Origin: an uncultured Sphingomonas sp.
GTDB taxonomy: Bacteria > Pseudomonadota > Alphaproteobacteria > Sphingomonadales > Sphingomonadaceae
NCBI RefSeq assembly: GCF_937871615.1
Contig: NZ_CALMPA010000012.1
Span: 59,071-123,070 of the forward strand
Direction of reading: 5' to 3'
DNA length: 64,000 bases
This document shows, piece by piece, positions 18,714-28,346 of this stretch. The translations under genes were made by a program, and so were the position numbers. How positions within the stretch are numbered: the first letter of the stretch is position 1; every line of letters starts with the position of its first letter. Below the pieces are notes generated by a model. That model was given only the letters and a program-made list of their open reading frames with translations, had not been told where the DNA came from and ran no database searches.

Positions 18714-20453
18714 GTGGAGAATCAATCGTCAGCCGCAAGCGCATGGCCGGCTGTGTCGCTGGCCGAGGCAACGAGGATTCTTACCGCATCGGGCTCCCGT
18801 TTCGAAATGGAGACTGTGGAAATAGATGGCCGGCCGACGCGGGTGTGGAAGAATGTCCCGCCGCACATGGCGGCGCTGGTCCGGCTGTCGCGCACTCATG
18901 GCGAGCGGCTGGCGACGATCTACGAGAACGAGCGGGTCAGCTATGAGGTGCAGTTCCGCGCGATCGCGGCGCTGGCGGCGGACCTTCGCGCGCACGGGGT
19001 GGAGAAAGGCGATCGGGTGGCGATCGCGATGCGCAATCTGCCGGAATGGGTTGTCGGTTTCTTCGCGGCAACGGTGCTTGGCGCGATCGCGGTGCCGCTC
19101 AACGCGTGGTGGACCGGCGATGAACTGGCCTATGGCCTGAGCGATTCGGGGGCGAAGCTGCTGATCGCGGATGAGGAGCGCTGGGCGCGAATCGCGCCGC
19201 ATCGCGATGAACTGCCCGCGCTCACCCGCGTGCTGGTGAGCCGCGCCGTCATGCCGCTCACGCCGCCCGCCGAGCGGCTGGAGGCGGTGATCGGCGCGCC
19301 CGGCGAGTGGATGGCGCTCGCCGATCGTGATTTGCCCGAAACCGATCTCGCGCCCGACGACGAAGTTTCGATTCTCTATACCAGCGGGACGACCGGCAAT
19401 CCGAAGGGCGCATTGGGCACCCATCGCAATTTCATGACCAATATCCTGTCGAGCGGCTTTGCGATGGCGCGGATGTTCGTGCGGCGCGGCGAGCCATTGC
19501 CCGAACCGGCGCACAAGGTGGGGCTGACGGTGATCCCGCTGTTCCACGCGACGGCGCTGTCCGCCGGGCTGATGAGTTCGATGGCGGCGGGCAATACCAC
19601 GATCTACATGCGCAAGTTCGAGGCGCTCCCCGCGATGGAGATCATCGAACGCGAGCGGGTGAATTCCACCGGCGGCGTGCCGACGATCGCCTGGCAATTG
19701 CTGGAACATCCCGAGCGCCACCGCTTCGATCTCTCCAGCCTGGAGATGATGGCTTATGGCGGCGCGCCGTCCGCGCCCGAACTGGTGCGCAAGATCGCGG
19801 CCGATCTGAAGGCGCTGCCCGCCAACGGCTGGGGCATGACCGAGACCACCGCCACCGTCACCACGCACGGCGCGGAAGATTATCTCAACCGGCCAGATAG
19901 CGCGGGGCCGCCGGTCGCGGTGGCCGACCTGAGGGTGATGGACGCGGACGGGGAGCGCGAATTGCCGATCGGCGCGATCGGCGAATTATGGGCGCGCGGG
20001 CCGATGGTGGTGAAGGGCTATTGGAACAAGCCGGAAGCGACAGCGGCAACCTTCGTCGATGGCTGGGTGCGCACCGGCGACCTTGCGCGGCTGGACGAGG
20101 AGGGCTTCTGCTTCATCGTCGATCGCGCCAAGGATATGCTGATCCGGGGCGGCGAGAACATCTATTCAAGCGAGGTGGAGAATATCCTCTACGATCACCC
20201 GGCGGTGACCGATTGCGCGGTGATCGGCGTGCCGCATCGCACGCTGGGCGAGGAACCGGCGGCGGTGGTCCATCTCGCGCCCGGCGCCGAGGCGACCGAG
20301 GCGGAGCTTCAGGCATGGGTGCGCGAACGGCTGGCGGCGTTCAAGGTGCCGGTGGCGATCCGCTTCTCCCCCGAAACGCTGCCGCGCAACGCCAATGGCA
20401 AGATCATGAAGCGCGATCTGAAGGCGCTGTTCGAGGATCGCGTCGCGGCCTGA
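18714..20453 (+). CDS. Acyl-CoA ligase (AMP-forming)
   Basis: Adenylate-forming acyl-CoA synthetase of 579 residues. It shows the P-loop ILYTSGTTGNPKGALGTH at about 220-238, the adenylation motif NGWGMTETTATV, the hinge region RTGDLARLDEEGFCFIVDR, and the C-terminal catalytic Lys in PRNANGKIMKRDL. It starts with GTG, preceded by GGGAGAGG. It activates a carboxylic acid to acyl-CoA with ATP and would feed the acyl-CoA dehydrogenases nearby; LvaE of the levulinate operon of Pseudomonas is of this type. Chain-length preference cannot be read from the sequence. Confidence 0.93.
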   Translation: MENQSSAASAWPAVSLAEATRILTASGSRFEMETVEIDGRPTRVWKNVPPHMAALVRLSRTHGERLATIYENERVSYEVQFRAIAALAADLRAHGVEKGDRVAIAMRNLPEWVVGFFAATVLGAIAVPLNAWWTGDELAYGLSDSGAKLLIADEERWARIAPHRDELPALTRVLVSRAVMPLTPPAERLEAVIGAPGEWMALADRDLPETDLAPDDEVSILYTSGTTGNPKGALGTHRNFMTNILSSGFAMARMFVRRGEPLPEPAHKVGLTVIPLFHATALSAGLMSSMAAGNTTIYMRKFEALPAMEIIERERVNSTGGVPTIAWQLLEHPERHRFDLSSLEMMAYGGAPSAPELVRKIAADLKALPANGWGMTETTATVTTHGAEDYLNRPDSAGPPVAVADLRVMDADGERELPIGAIGELWARGPMVVKGYWNKPEATAATFVDGWVRTGDLARLDEEGFCFIVDRAKDMLIRGGENIYSSEVENILYDHPAVTDCAVIGVPHRTLGEEPAAVVHLAPGAEATEAELQAWVRERLAAFKVPVAIRFSPETLPRNANGKIMKRDLKALFEDRVAA

Positions 20454-20723
20454 TCGCGGGCGTCGGCGGTCCGTGCATCCACATCTGGCGCGGTGGCGCA
20501 GGTCCGTTGCCGGAATATCGCGATCGGGCGGTGGCGGCGCGATGGATTGGCGGGGAGGGCTGGTCCGTGCGCCTGCTTGCGTGTGGCTTTGCTGCTACGT
20601 GGCCAAGCCGCGCTCTCTTGTGCGCCGTGAAAAGCGCGGCTTTGCGAGAAGCCCGCCCGGCGACCGGCTTCACCGGGCGATCACGACGTTGTTCTATCCG
20701 AATTTGGCCCCTAGGGTCGCCCG
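20454..20723. other. Intergenic region without a supported gene
   Basis: A 270-base gap before the AI-2E family gene. A plus-strand frame runs through it, but its composition (Arg, Gly, Trp-rich) is that of non-coding GC-rich DNA, and it has no ribosome binding site. AT-richer bases at about 20688-20710 may contain the promoter of the next gene. Confidence 0.5.
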
Positions 20724-21992
20724 ATGGCCGAGCGGTCCGCAAACCAATCCGATGAACCAGCGCCGCCGCCACTTTCCGGGCCGGCGGGGGAGGGCGCGTT
20801 CGGGCTGCCGCTGACCGCGAACGGAATCGAGGATGCGCGGATCGCGCTGCGACGGGATCGCCTGCTCGCCGCGCTGACCCTGCTTGCCGGCCTTGGCGTG
20901 GCGCTCGGCACGCCGTTCGCGCTGAAGGCGGGGGCGGAGTTCTTCCTGCCCACGACGGTGGCACTGGTCGTCGGCATCGCGCTGATACCGCTGCTCGAAT
21001 GGCTGGAGCGGCGGCGCATCCCATCCGCGCTCGCGGCCCTGTTCTGCGTGCTGCTGTTCCTGCTCGCCGCGAACGTGGTGGTGGCGGCGATCGTTTTTCC
21101 CGCGATCGACTTCTTCCGGCTGCTGCCCAAGCGAATCGGGCGGATTCAGGAAAATCTCGCGCCGCTGCTCGATCTTTATTCGAACCTCGAACGCTATGCG
21201 AACCGCACGCTGCACCAGATCGCGGCGACCCCGGTTCGCCCGTCGCCGACCGCCGCAGTCGCGCCGCCCAGCTCGATTCTGGAGCTTGCCGCCACCTCGG
21301 CCCCGGCGGCGGTCGTCCAGCTATTCTACGCGGTGCTGGTCGCCTTCTTCTTCCTTTCGGGCTGGACGCGGATTCGCGAGCGCGCGATCACCAGCCGTAC
21401 CAGTTTCGGCGGCGCCATGGCGACCGCGCGGGTGATTCAGGACGTGGTGGACCATGTGTCCTCGTATCTGGGCACGATCACGGTCATCAACGTCGCGCTC
21501 GGGTTGATCGTCGCGGGCGCGCTGCACCTGCTCGGGATGCCATTCCCCCTGATGTGGGGCGGGATCGTCGCGCTGCTGAACTATATCCCCTATTTCGGGC
21601 CGGTCGTGGCGGCGCTGCTGATCGCGGTGGGCGCGTTGATGACGTTCGGCGACGTATGGACCGCGCTGGCCGCGCCGGGGATCATGTATGCCTGCCATCT
21701 GATCGAGGCGAACGTGCTGACCCCGCTGATCGTGGGGCACCGGCTGACCATCAGCCCGATTCTGATTCTCATCTCGATCAGCTTCTGGGGCTGGATCTGG
21801 GGGACGCCGGGCGCGCTGCTCGCGGTTCCTCTGCTGGTAATCATTCAAACCGTGCTTGGCGCGGCGGGCAGGCCGGACATCGCCGGATTCCTTTTTGAGC
21901 ATGGCACATTGGTGCGTCAGGAACGCCGCCGTTCACGAAGATTTGAAAAAGGTTCGCCAACCCCTGTTGACAGCCCCGGCGCCCCCGCCTAG
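20724..21992 (+). CDS. AI-2E family transporter
   Basis: Polytopic inner-membrane protein of 422 residues of the AI-2E exporter / PerM family. About seven to eight hydrophobic segments are visible. Two lie near the N-terminus (LLAALTLLAGLGVALGTPF and FFLPTTVALVVGIALIPLL), then LAALFCVLLFLLAANVVVAA. After a periplasmic loop come VQLFYAVLVAFFFLSGW and the conserved C-terminal block WGGIVALLNYIPYFGPVVAA with the helices after it. Members export autoinducer-2 or act as Na+/H+ antiporters; which applies here cannot be decided. It stands alone between the ligase gene and tRNA-Asp. Confidence 0.88.
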   Translation: MAERSANQSDEPAPPPLSGPAGEGAFGLPLTANGIEDARIALRRDRLLAALTLLAGLGVALGTPFALKAGAEFFLPTTVALVVGIALIPLLEWLERRRIPSALAALFCVLLFLLAANVVVAAIVFPAIDFFRLLPKRIGRIQENLAPLLDLYSNLERYANRTLHQIAATPVRPSPTAAVAPPSSILELAATSAPAAVVQLFYAVLVAFFFLSGWTRIRERAITSRTSFGGAMATARVIQDVVDHVSSYLGTITVINVALGLIVAGALHLLGMPFPLMWGGIVALLNYIPYFGPVVAALLIAVGALMTFGDVWTALAAPGIMYACHLIEANVLTPLIVGHRLTISPILILISISFWGWIWGTPGALLAVPLLVIIQTVLGAAGRPDIAGFLFEHGTLVRQERRRSRRFEKGSPTPVDSPGAPA

Positions 21993-22015
21993 TTGGCGCG
22001 CCTCACGCTTTCCAA

Positions 22016-22092
<77 letters not shown>

Positions 22093-22325
22093 TCCCTCTC
22101 CAGGGGGAAGGCGTAACTCCAGAAAATCGCAGCAATGTTTGCCAGGCTGGGATCGTCCGTAGGGCGGTCGGCTCACGTCCGGGCGGCGGCAAATCGGGCC
22201 GTGCTGACTGGGCCATTTGCTGATCCCTTGGGCGAGCAATCCAGCGATCAGGCGCGTGGTTTCCGCCTGCGGCTTGCCGAAGCGATCCGGGCGGTATAGA
22301 GGCGCCCACTTCGGCGGTGTCCCAT

Positions 22326-22410
22326 GCGGGCGTGGCGGAACTGGTAGACGCGCTGGATTTAGGTTCCAGTATCGCAAGATGTGGGGGTTCGAGTCCCTTC
22401 GCCCGCACCA
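22326..22410 (+). tRNA. tRNA-Leu (TAG)
   Basis: Class II tRNA of 85 bases with encoded CCA. Acceptor GCGGGCG pairs with CGCCCGC, the anticodon stem CTGGA/TCCAG encloses TTTAGGT, giving TAG, and there is a long variable arm around TATCGCAAGATGT. Discriminator A73 is as expected for Leu. It ends 62 bases before tig and could share its transcript. The 233-base gap between this gene and tRNA-Asp holds no convincing ORF. Confidence 0.96.
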
Positions 22411-22472
22411 GTACCCCGCGCAGAAGCGGGGCGGCACCACCTCTTCCGTATTTCCCTTTACGAAGGCTGACG

Positions 22473-24095
22473 ATGCAGACTGTCGAGACGTTGAACGAAG
22501 GCCTGAAGCGCGGCTACACGCTGACCATCACCGCCAAGGACATCGAGAAGAAGGTCGATGCCGAACTGAAGCGCGTCGCGCCGCAGGTTCGGATGCCCGG
22601 CTTCCGCCCCGGCAAGGTGCCCGCCAATCTGGTGCGCAAGATGCACGGCCCCGCGCTGCTGCAGGACGCGCTCAACACCTCCATCCAGGAAGGCGTGCAG
22701 ACCCTGCTCGCCGACAAGCAGCTTCGCCCCGCGATGCAGCCGTCGGTGGAGCTTGGCGAGGGCTATGAGCCTGGCAAGGATGCCGAGATCAAGGTCGCGC
22801 TCGAAGTGCTGCCGCAGGTGCCGGCACCGGCGATCGACGCGCTGAAGCTTGAGCGGCTGACCGTGCCCGTTTCCGACGAGGCGGTGGACGAGCAGCTCAA
22901 GAAGTTCGCGGACCAGATGAAGCGTTGGGAAGACGCCAAGGCGAGCCACAAGGCGAAGCTCGGCGATCAGGTGACGGTCGATTTCGTCGGCAAGACGCTC
23001 GACGGCGTCGCGTTCGATGGCGGCACCGGCACCGATATGGCGATCGAGCTTGGCTCGGGCCGCCTGATTCCCGGCTTCGAGGATCAGGTCGTCGGCGTGA
23101 AGAATGGCGAGGAGCGCCAGATCAAGGTCACCTTCCCGGAAGATTATCCGGCGAAGGAGCTGGCCGGCAAGGACGCGACGTTCGATCTCACCGTGAAGTC
23201 GGTGCAGGTGGCCGCCGAGAGCAAGATCGACGAGGATCTGGCCAAGAACCTCGGGCTTGAGAGCCTTGAGCAACTCAAGGGCCTGCTCAAGGGGCAGATC
23301 GAGCAGGAGCATAACGGGCTTACGCGCACCTATATGAAGCGCAAGCTGCTCGATCAGCTCGCCGCGGGGCATGATTTCGAAGTGCCGCCGTCGATGGTCG
23401 AGGCGGAATTCACGCAGATCTGGCAGCAGCTTGAGCATGAAGCGACCCATGAGGCCGATCCGAAGGCCGCGATGGAGGAGCTGGAGAGCGATCGCGACGA
23501 TTACCGCAAGATCGCGGAGCGCCGCGTGCGGCTCGGCCTGCTTCTGTCGGAAATCGGCCAGGCGAATGGCGTCGAGGTGACCCAGCAGGAAATGAACCGC
23601 CTGATCGGCCAGGCCGCGCAGCAATATCGCGGCGAGGATCAGCAGCGCTTCATCCAGTATATCCAGCAGGAGCCGATGGCCGCCGCCCAGCTCCGCGCGC
23701 CGCTCTATGAGGACAAGGTCGTCGATTTCCTGTTCGACAAGGCCGAGATCACCGACAGCGAAACCACCCGCGAGGCGCTGGAAGCCGCGATCGAGAGCGA
23801 CGACGGTTTCTCGACCGGCACGCACACCCACGATCACGACAACCACAAGCCGCGCACCAAGAAGGCGGCGGCGAAAAAGGCTGACGTGAGCGAGGACACC
23901 GCGGAGAAGCCGGCGAAGAAGGCTCCGGCCAAGAAGGCTGCGGCGAAGGACGAGGCGCCGGTCGAGGAAGCCGCCAAGCCCGCCGCCAAGAAGGCCCCGG
24001 CGAAGAAAGCCGCCGCTGAGGAAGCCCCGGCTGCTGACGACGCCGCCAAGCCCGCCAAGAAGGCGCCGGCGAAGAAGGCCACCGCCAAGGCCTGA
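22473..24095 (+). CDS. tig: Trigger factor with long Lys/Ala-rich tail
   Basis: Ribosome-associated chaperone and peptidyl-prolyl isomerase, 540 residues. The ribosome-binding domain carries the signature GFRPGKVP at about 44-51. The FKBP domain (about 155-245) has GDQVTVDFVGKTLDG and GSGRLIPGFEDQVVG. The helical C-domain follows to about 440. E. coli tigger factor has 432 residues; here about 90 further residues consist of KKAPAKKA-type repeats with acidic interludes, preceded by the His/Asp-rich segment THTHDHDNH. The tail resembles histone H1-like proteins and may bind nucleic acid or ribosome. clpP and clpX follow, a classical order, separated here by a glycosyltransferase. Confidence 0.96.
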   Translation: MQTVETLNEGLKRGYTLTITAKDIEKKVDAELKRVAPQVRMPGFRPGKVPANLVRKMHGPALLQDALNTSIQEGVQTLLADKQLRPAMQPSVELGEGYEPGKDAEIKVALEVLPQVPAPAIDALKLERLTVPVSDEAVDEQLKKFADQMKRWEDAKASHKAKLGDQVTVDFVGKTLDGVAFDGGTGTDMAIELGSGRLIPGFEDQVVGVKNGEERQIKVTFPEDYPAKELAGKDATFDLTVKSVQVAAESKIDEDLAKNLGLESLEQLKGLLKGQIEQEHNGLTRTYMKRKLLDQLAAGHDFEVPPSMVEAEFTQIWQQLEHEATHEADPKAAMEELESDRDDYRKIAERRVRLGLLLSEIGQANGVEVTQQEMNRLIGQAAQQYRGEDQQRFIQYIQQEPMAAAQLRAPLYEDKVVDFLFDKAEITDSETTREALEAAIESDDGFSTGTHTHDHDNHKPRTKKAAAKKADVSEDTAEKPAKKAPAKKAAAKDEAPVEEAAKPAAKKAPAKKAAAEEAPAADDAAKPAKKAPAKKATAKA

Positions 24096-24120
24096 TCTTT
24101 ACGTCCTGTATCAACGGAGC

Positions 24121-24155
24121 GGGCGGGGTTGTCGTTGGACGACCCCGCCCGTTTC
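24121..24155 (+). terminator. Rho-independent terminator of tig
   Basis: A 13-base-pair stem, GGGCGGGGTTGTC at 24121-24133 and GACGACCCCGCCC at 24138-24150, with a GTTG loop and one G-T pair, followed by GTTTCGT. It begins 26 bases after the tig stop. Confidence 0.88.
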
Positions 24156-24158
24156 GTA

Positions 24159-24444
24159 TCAAGCCACCTTCGCGATGATTCGCTCGACGCCCTTGGGGTC
24201 AGCCTGGATCATTTTCAGCAGCACGACTGATCCTGCGTCGGGGCTTCTCCGGCCCTGCTCCCAATCGCGCACGGTGCCGATCGGGAAGTGATAGGTCTTG
24301 GCGAACGCGGTCTGAGTCAGCGCGGCGCGCCTCGCGCACAGCTTTGACATTCACCGTGGCAGTTCGGCCTCGACATTCATCGCCCTTCGCATAGGCGATG
24401 GCGTCTTCCAGTCCGTCTGCGATTTTGTCGAATGCGCTTTTCAT
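24159..24444 (-). pseudogene. Frameshifted XRE-type antitoxin-like regulator
   Basis: Two overlapping frames together make one helix-turn-helix protein of about 95 residues. The first, from ATG at 24444, gives MKSAFDKIADGLEDAIAYAK through VNVKAVREAR. The second continues LTQTAFAKTYHFPIGTVRDW, EQGRRSP, then the C-terminus at 24159. The shift lies at about 24317-24330 in GCGCGCC-rich sequence and equals one extra base or two missing. The family is the HigA/NadS-like antitoxins, in which the DNA-binding helix is in the second half. No intact toxin lies beside it. There is no obvious slippery site, so decay is more likely than programmed shifting; a sequencing error is also possible. Confidence 0.75.
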
Positions 24445-24486
24445 CGTGGATCCTGCGATGGGTCGGCGTCGAAAGCCAAATGCGGT

Positions 24487-24568
24487 CCGTTCGCCCTGAG
24501 CTTGTCGAAGGGCTGCCCTTCTCCTTTGGAAGAAAAGTGCAGGGCTTCGACAAGCTCAGCCCGAACGG
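24487..24568. repeat. 82-bp inverted repeat, dispersed sphingomonad type
   Basis: Arms of 29 bases: the left at 24487-24515 contains CCTGAGCTTGTCGAAGGGCT and the right at 24540-24568 contains AGGGCTTCGACAAGCTCAGC, joined by a 24-base spacer. The core TGAGCTTGTCGAA is, from general knowledge, a widespread dispersed repeat in Sphingomonadales and some other proteobacteria. It lies in the 268-base gap between the broken antitoxin gene and the glycosyltransferase. The remainder of this gap holds no supported gene. Confidence 0.8.
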
Positions 24569-24712
24569 GGATAAGCAGTCGCTCGCTGGATAGGACATAT
24601 ACAGGATCAGTGCGGCATTGCCGTATCGTCGTGCTTCGGCCACCGCCTGATCGGAAGCAGGCTCTGCCAACAAATATATCGAAGCCGCGCGCGATCCTGT
24701 TATTGGGGCGAT

Positions 24713-25642
24713 ATGAGCCCCACGATCGCCGTCCTGCTGCCGTGCTATAATGAAGAAGCCGCGATCGCGCAGACGATCGCCGGTTTTCGCGAGGCGCTGC
24801 CAACGGCGGCGATATATGTTTACGACAATAATTCGCGCGATCGCACGATCGAGGTGGCCCGCGCCGCCGGGGCGATCGTCCGTTCCGAGCGCATTCAGGG
24901 CAAGGGCGCGGTGGTGCGGCGGATGTTCGCCGACGTGGATGCCGACATCTATGTGATGGCGGACGGCGACGCGACCTATGACGCCGCGTCCGCGCCCGCG
25001 CTGGTGGCGCGCCTGCTCGACGAGCAACTCGACATGGTGGTCGGCAGCCGCGTCGGCGAAGCGACCGAGGCCTATCGGCGCGGGCATCGTTTCGGCAACG
25101 CGCTGCTCACGGGTATGCTCACCCGGCTGTTCGGGCGCAGCTTCACCGACATTCTGTCGGGCTATCGCGTATTCTCGCGCCGATTCGCCAAGAGCTTCCC
25201 GGTGCTGTCGGCGGGTTTCGAGATCGAGACCGAGATCAGTGTCCATGCGCTGGAACTCAAGATGCCGGTGGCGGAGATCGAGACGCCGTATTTCGCGCGA
25301 CCGGAGGGCTCGGTTTCGAAACTCTCCACCTATCGCGACGGCTGGCGCATCCTGCGCACGATCATCACGCTGTATCGTATCGAGCGGCCCTTGTGGTTCT
25401 TCGGTGCGATCGGCGCGCTGCTACTGCTGCTGGCGCTGATCCTCGCGGCGCCGCTGGTGGCGACCTATGCGCAGACCGGGCTGGTGCCGCGTTTCCCGAC
25501 CGCGATCCTCGTCACGGGGCTGACGATCCTCGCCGCGCTGAACGGATTCGCCGGGCTTATCCTCGATACGGTGGTGCACGGGCGGCGCGAGGTTCGGCGG
25601 CTTGCCTATCTTGCGCATCGTGCCCCGTCGCGCGGGGCTTGA
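24713..25642 (+). CDS. Family 2 glycosyltransferase with C-terminal membrane anchor
   Basis: GT-A glycosyltransferase of 309 residues. The N-terminus IAVLLPCYNEEAAIAQTIAG is the nucleotide-sugar site, DNNSRDRT follows, and the metal-binding DxD is in MADGDATYD (about 82-90). DILSGYRVFSRRF is the acceptor-side motif common to DPM1- and ArnC-like enzymes. Two transmembrane helices (about 225-250 and 260-285) anchor it. It probably transfers a sugar from a nucleotide donor to a lipid or surface polymer; the pathway is not indicated because no other polysaccharide genes are near. It lies upstream of clpP by 54 bases. Confidence 0.88.
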   Translation: MSPTIAVLLPCYNEEAAIAQTIAGFREALPTAAIYVYDNNSRDRTIEVARAAGAIVRSERIQGKGAVVRRMFADVDADIYVMADGDATYDAASAPALVARLLDEQLDMVVGSRVGEATEAYRRGHRFGNALLTGMLTRLFGRSFTDILSGYRVFSRRFAKSFPVLSAGFEIETEISVHALELKMPVAEIETPYFARPEGSVSKLSTYRDGWRILRTIITLYRIERPLWFFGAIGALLLLLALILAAPLVATYAQTGLVPRFPTAILVTGLTILAALNGFAGLILDTVVHGRREVRRLAYLAHRAPSRGA

Positions 25643-25696
25643 ACAAGCCTCGCGGAGCGCCGATGTTGGCGATCCATCCTGCAAAGAGAGTCTTCC

Positions 25697-26386
25697 ATGC
25701 ACAATCCGTTCGACACTGGCGATTTCGCGGGCAAGCTGGCCAGCGCGGGCCTCGGCCTGCAGCAGACCCAGGCCGGCCTCGTTCCGATCGTCATCGAGCA
25801 GTCGAACCGCGGCGAGCGCTCGTTCGACATCTTCTCACGCCTGCTGCGTGAGCGAATCGTCTTCGTCACCGGCGGGGTCGAGGATGGCATGGCGAGCCTC
25901 ATCACCGCGCAGTTGCTGTTCCTCGAATCGGAAAATCCGAAGAAGGACATCTTCATGTACATCAACTCGCCGGGCGGGGTCGTCACGGCGGGCATGGCGA
26001 TCCACGATACGATGCAATACATCCGCCCGCGCGTGGGCACGGTGTGCATCGGTCAGGCGGCGTCGATGGGGTCGTTCCTGCTCGCCGCCGGTGAACCGGG
26101 GATGCGCGTGGCGCTCACTAATGCGCGAATCATGATCCACCAGCCTTCGGGCGGCGCGCAGGGCATGGCCGCGGACATCGAGATTCAGGCGCGCGAAATC
26201 CTCAGGATGCGGCATTTCCTCAATTCGCTATATGCGAAATACACCGGCAAGCCGCTGGATGAGATCGAGCGTTCGATGGATCGCGACAAGTTCATGTCCG
26301 CGGACGAAGCGAAGGAATTCGGCCTGATCGACGAGGTGTTCGACAAGCGCCCCGCGCCGGCCGATGATGTGGCGGCAGCGGCCTGA
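25697..26386 (+). CDS. clpP: ATP-dependent Clp protease proteolytic subunit
   Basis: Serine protease of 229 residues forming the double-heptamer barrel used with ClpX and ClpA. The triad is S123 (GQAASMGS), H148 (IMIHQPSGG) and D197 (MDRDKF), with the spacing of E. coli ClpP. The oxyanion segment is [10 protein letters not shown]. The N-terminus is longer by about 15 residues than mature ClpP and is presumably processed. AAAGAGAG lies before the start. clpX follows after 122 bases, so the two are probably co-expressed but have separate translation signals. Confidence 0.97.
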   Translation: MHNPFDTGDFAGKLASAGLGLQQTQAGLVPIVIEQSNRGERSFDIFSRLLRERIVFVTGGVEDGMASLITAQLLFLESENPKKDIFMYINSPGGVVTAGMAIHDTMQYIRPRVGTVCIGQAASMGSFLLAAGEPGMRVALTNARIMIHQPSGGAQGMAADIEIQAREILRMRHFLNSLYAKYTGKPLDEIERSMDRDKFMSADEAKEFGLIDEVFDKRPAPADDVAAAA

Positions 26387-26476
26387 ATGCCCGCGTGACT
26401 GGCGGCGCACGTTAGTCACATTCAGGCATTGCCGTTTCGTGACGGGCCGGGTTACCATGCTCGGCCCGAATGCCGC

Positions 26477-26490
26477 CCCCCGCGCGGGGG
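26477..26490 (+). repeat. Perfect 14-bp palindrome before clpX
   Basis: CCCCCGCGCGGGGG lies 19 bases before the clpX start. As RNA it can form a short GC stem close to the AAAGGA ribosome binding site, so it might modulate ClpX translation, or mark partial termination after clpP. No T-run follows. Confidence 0.4.
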
Positions 26491-26508
26491 CGCGAAAGGA
26501 TTGATTGA

Positions 26509-27774
<1,266 letters not shown>

Positions 27775-27800
27775 TCCTGTCGCCGGCGGGATAATCGGGC

Positions 27801-27833
27801 GGGCGTCGCGATGAGCGGCGCCCGTTTCTGTTT
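27801..27833 (+). terminator. Rho-independent terminator of clpX
   Basis: Stem GGGCGTCGC at 27801-27809 and GCGGCGCCC at 27815-27823 with a GATGA loop and one wobble pair, followed by GTTTCTGTTT. Confidence 0.85.
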
Positions 27834-27893
27834 GGTCTTTCCGCAAACTTCCGGACGGCAGGTTCACTAGTAAGTGAGGATAGAAGGATAGCC

Positions 27894-28262
27894 ATGGATC
27901 GACGGAGCAATGCGGTGGGGAAGGTCGCCTTGGCACTTGTCGCTTATGCTGTCCTGTGGGCATTGTTCGCGGCGTTCATGCCCGTTAACACCGCAGAAAT
28001 GGTCGGACTTTCCGTGTTGTTCGGCTTTTCCATTTATGGCGGGCTGTGTCAGATGCTGGGGATCGGTATCCAGCTTGCGGTGCCCGCTGCCGGGGTGGCG
28101 GTGGCGGCGGTGCTCCTGTGGTCGGGTGCGATGGCCGCGCGCGCGGTCGCGCGCGGTGATGCGCTGACGTTCGCGATCAAGGGGGCATCTTGCGTCACGA
28201 TCGGTGGCGTGCTGGCGGCGGCATGGATCGGCATAAGGACTTTTATCGCCCACGCGCACTGA
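27894..28262 (+). CDS. Small membrane protein of unknown function
   Basis: Protein of 122 residues with three or four hydrophobic segments: VALALVAYAVLWALFAAFM, VGLSVLFGFSIYGGLCQML, IQLAVPAAGVAVAAVLLW and GASCVTIGGVLAAAWIG. No family is recognised and there are no charged residues suggestive of a transporter core. It is preceded by AGGATAG about five bases from the ATG. It stands 85 bases before the cation antiporter gene and might be co-transcribed with it. Confidence 0.65.
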   Translation: MDRRSNAVGKVALALVAYAVLWALFAAFMPVNTAEMVGLSVLFGFSIYGGLCQMLGIGIQLAVPAAGVAVAAVLLWSGAMAARAVARGDALTFAIKGASCVTIGGVLAAAWIGIRTFIAHAH

Positions 28263-28346
28263 GCCTGTCGCGCGCATATTTCGTAAAACGATGGAAAGAA
28301 GCCGCCGCTTGGTGCATTCCGTTCCCTGAACGAAACGGGAGGAACG

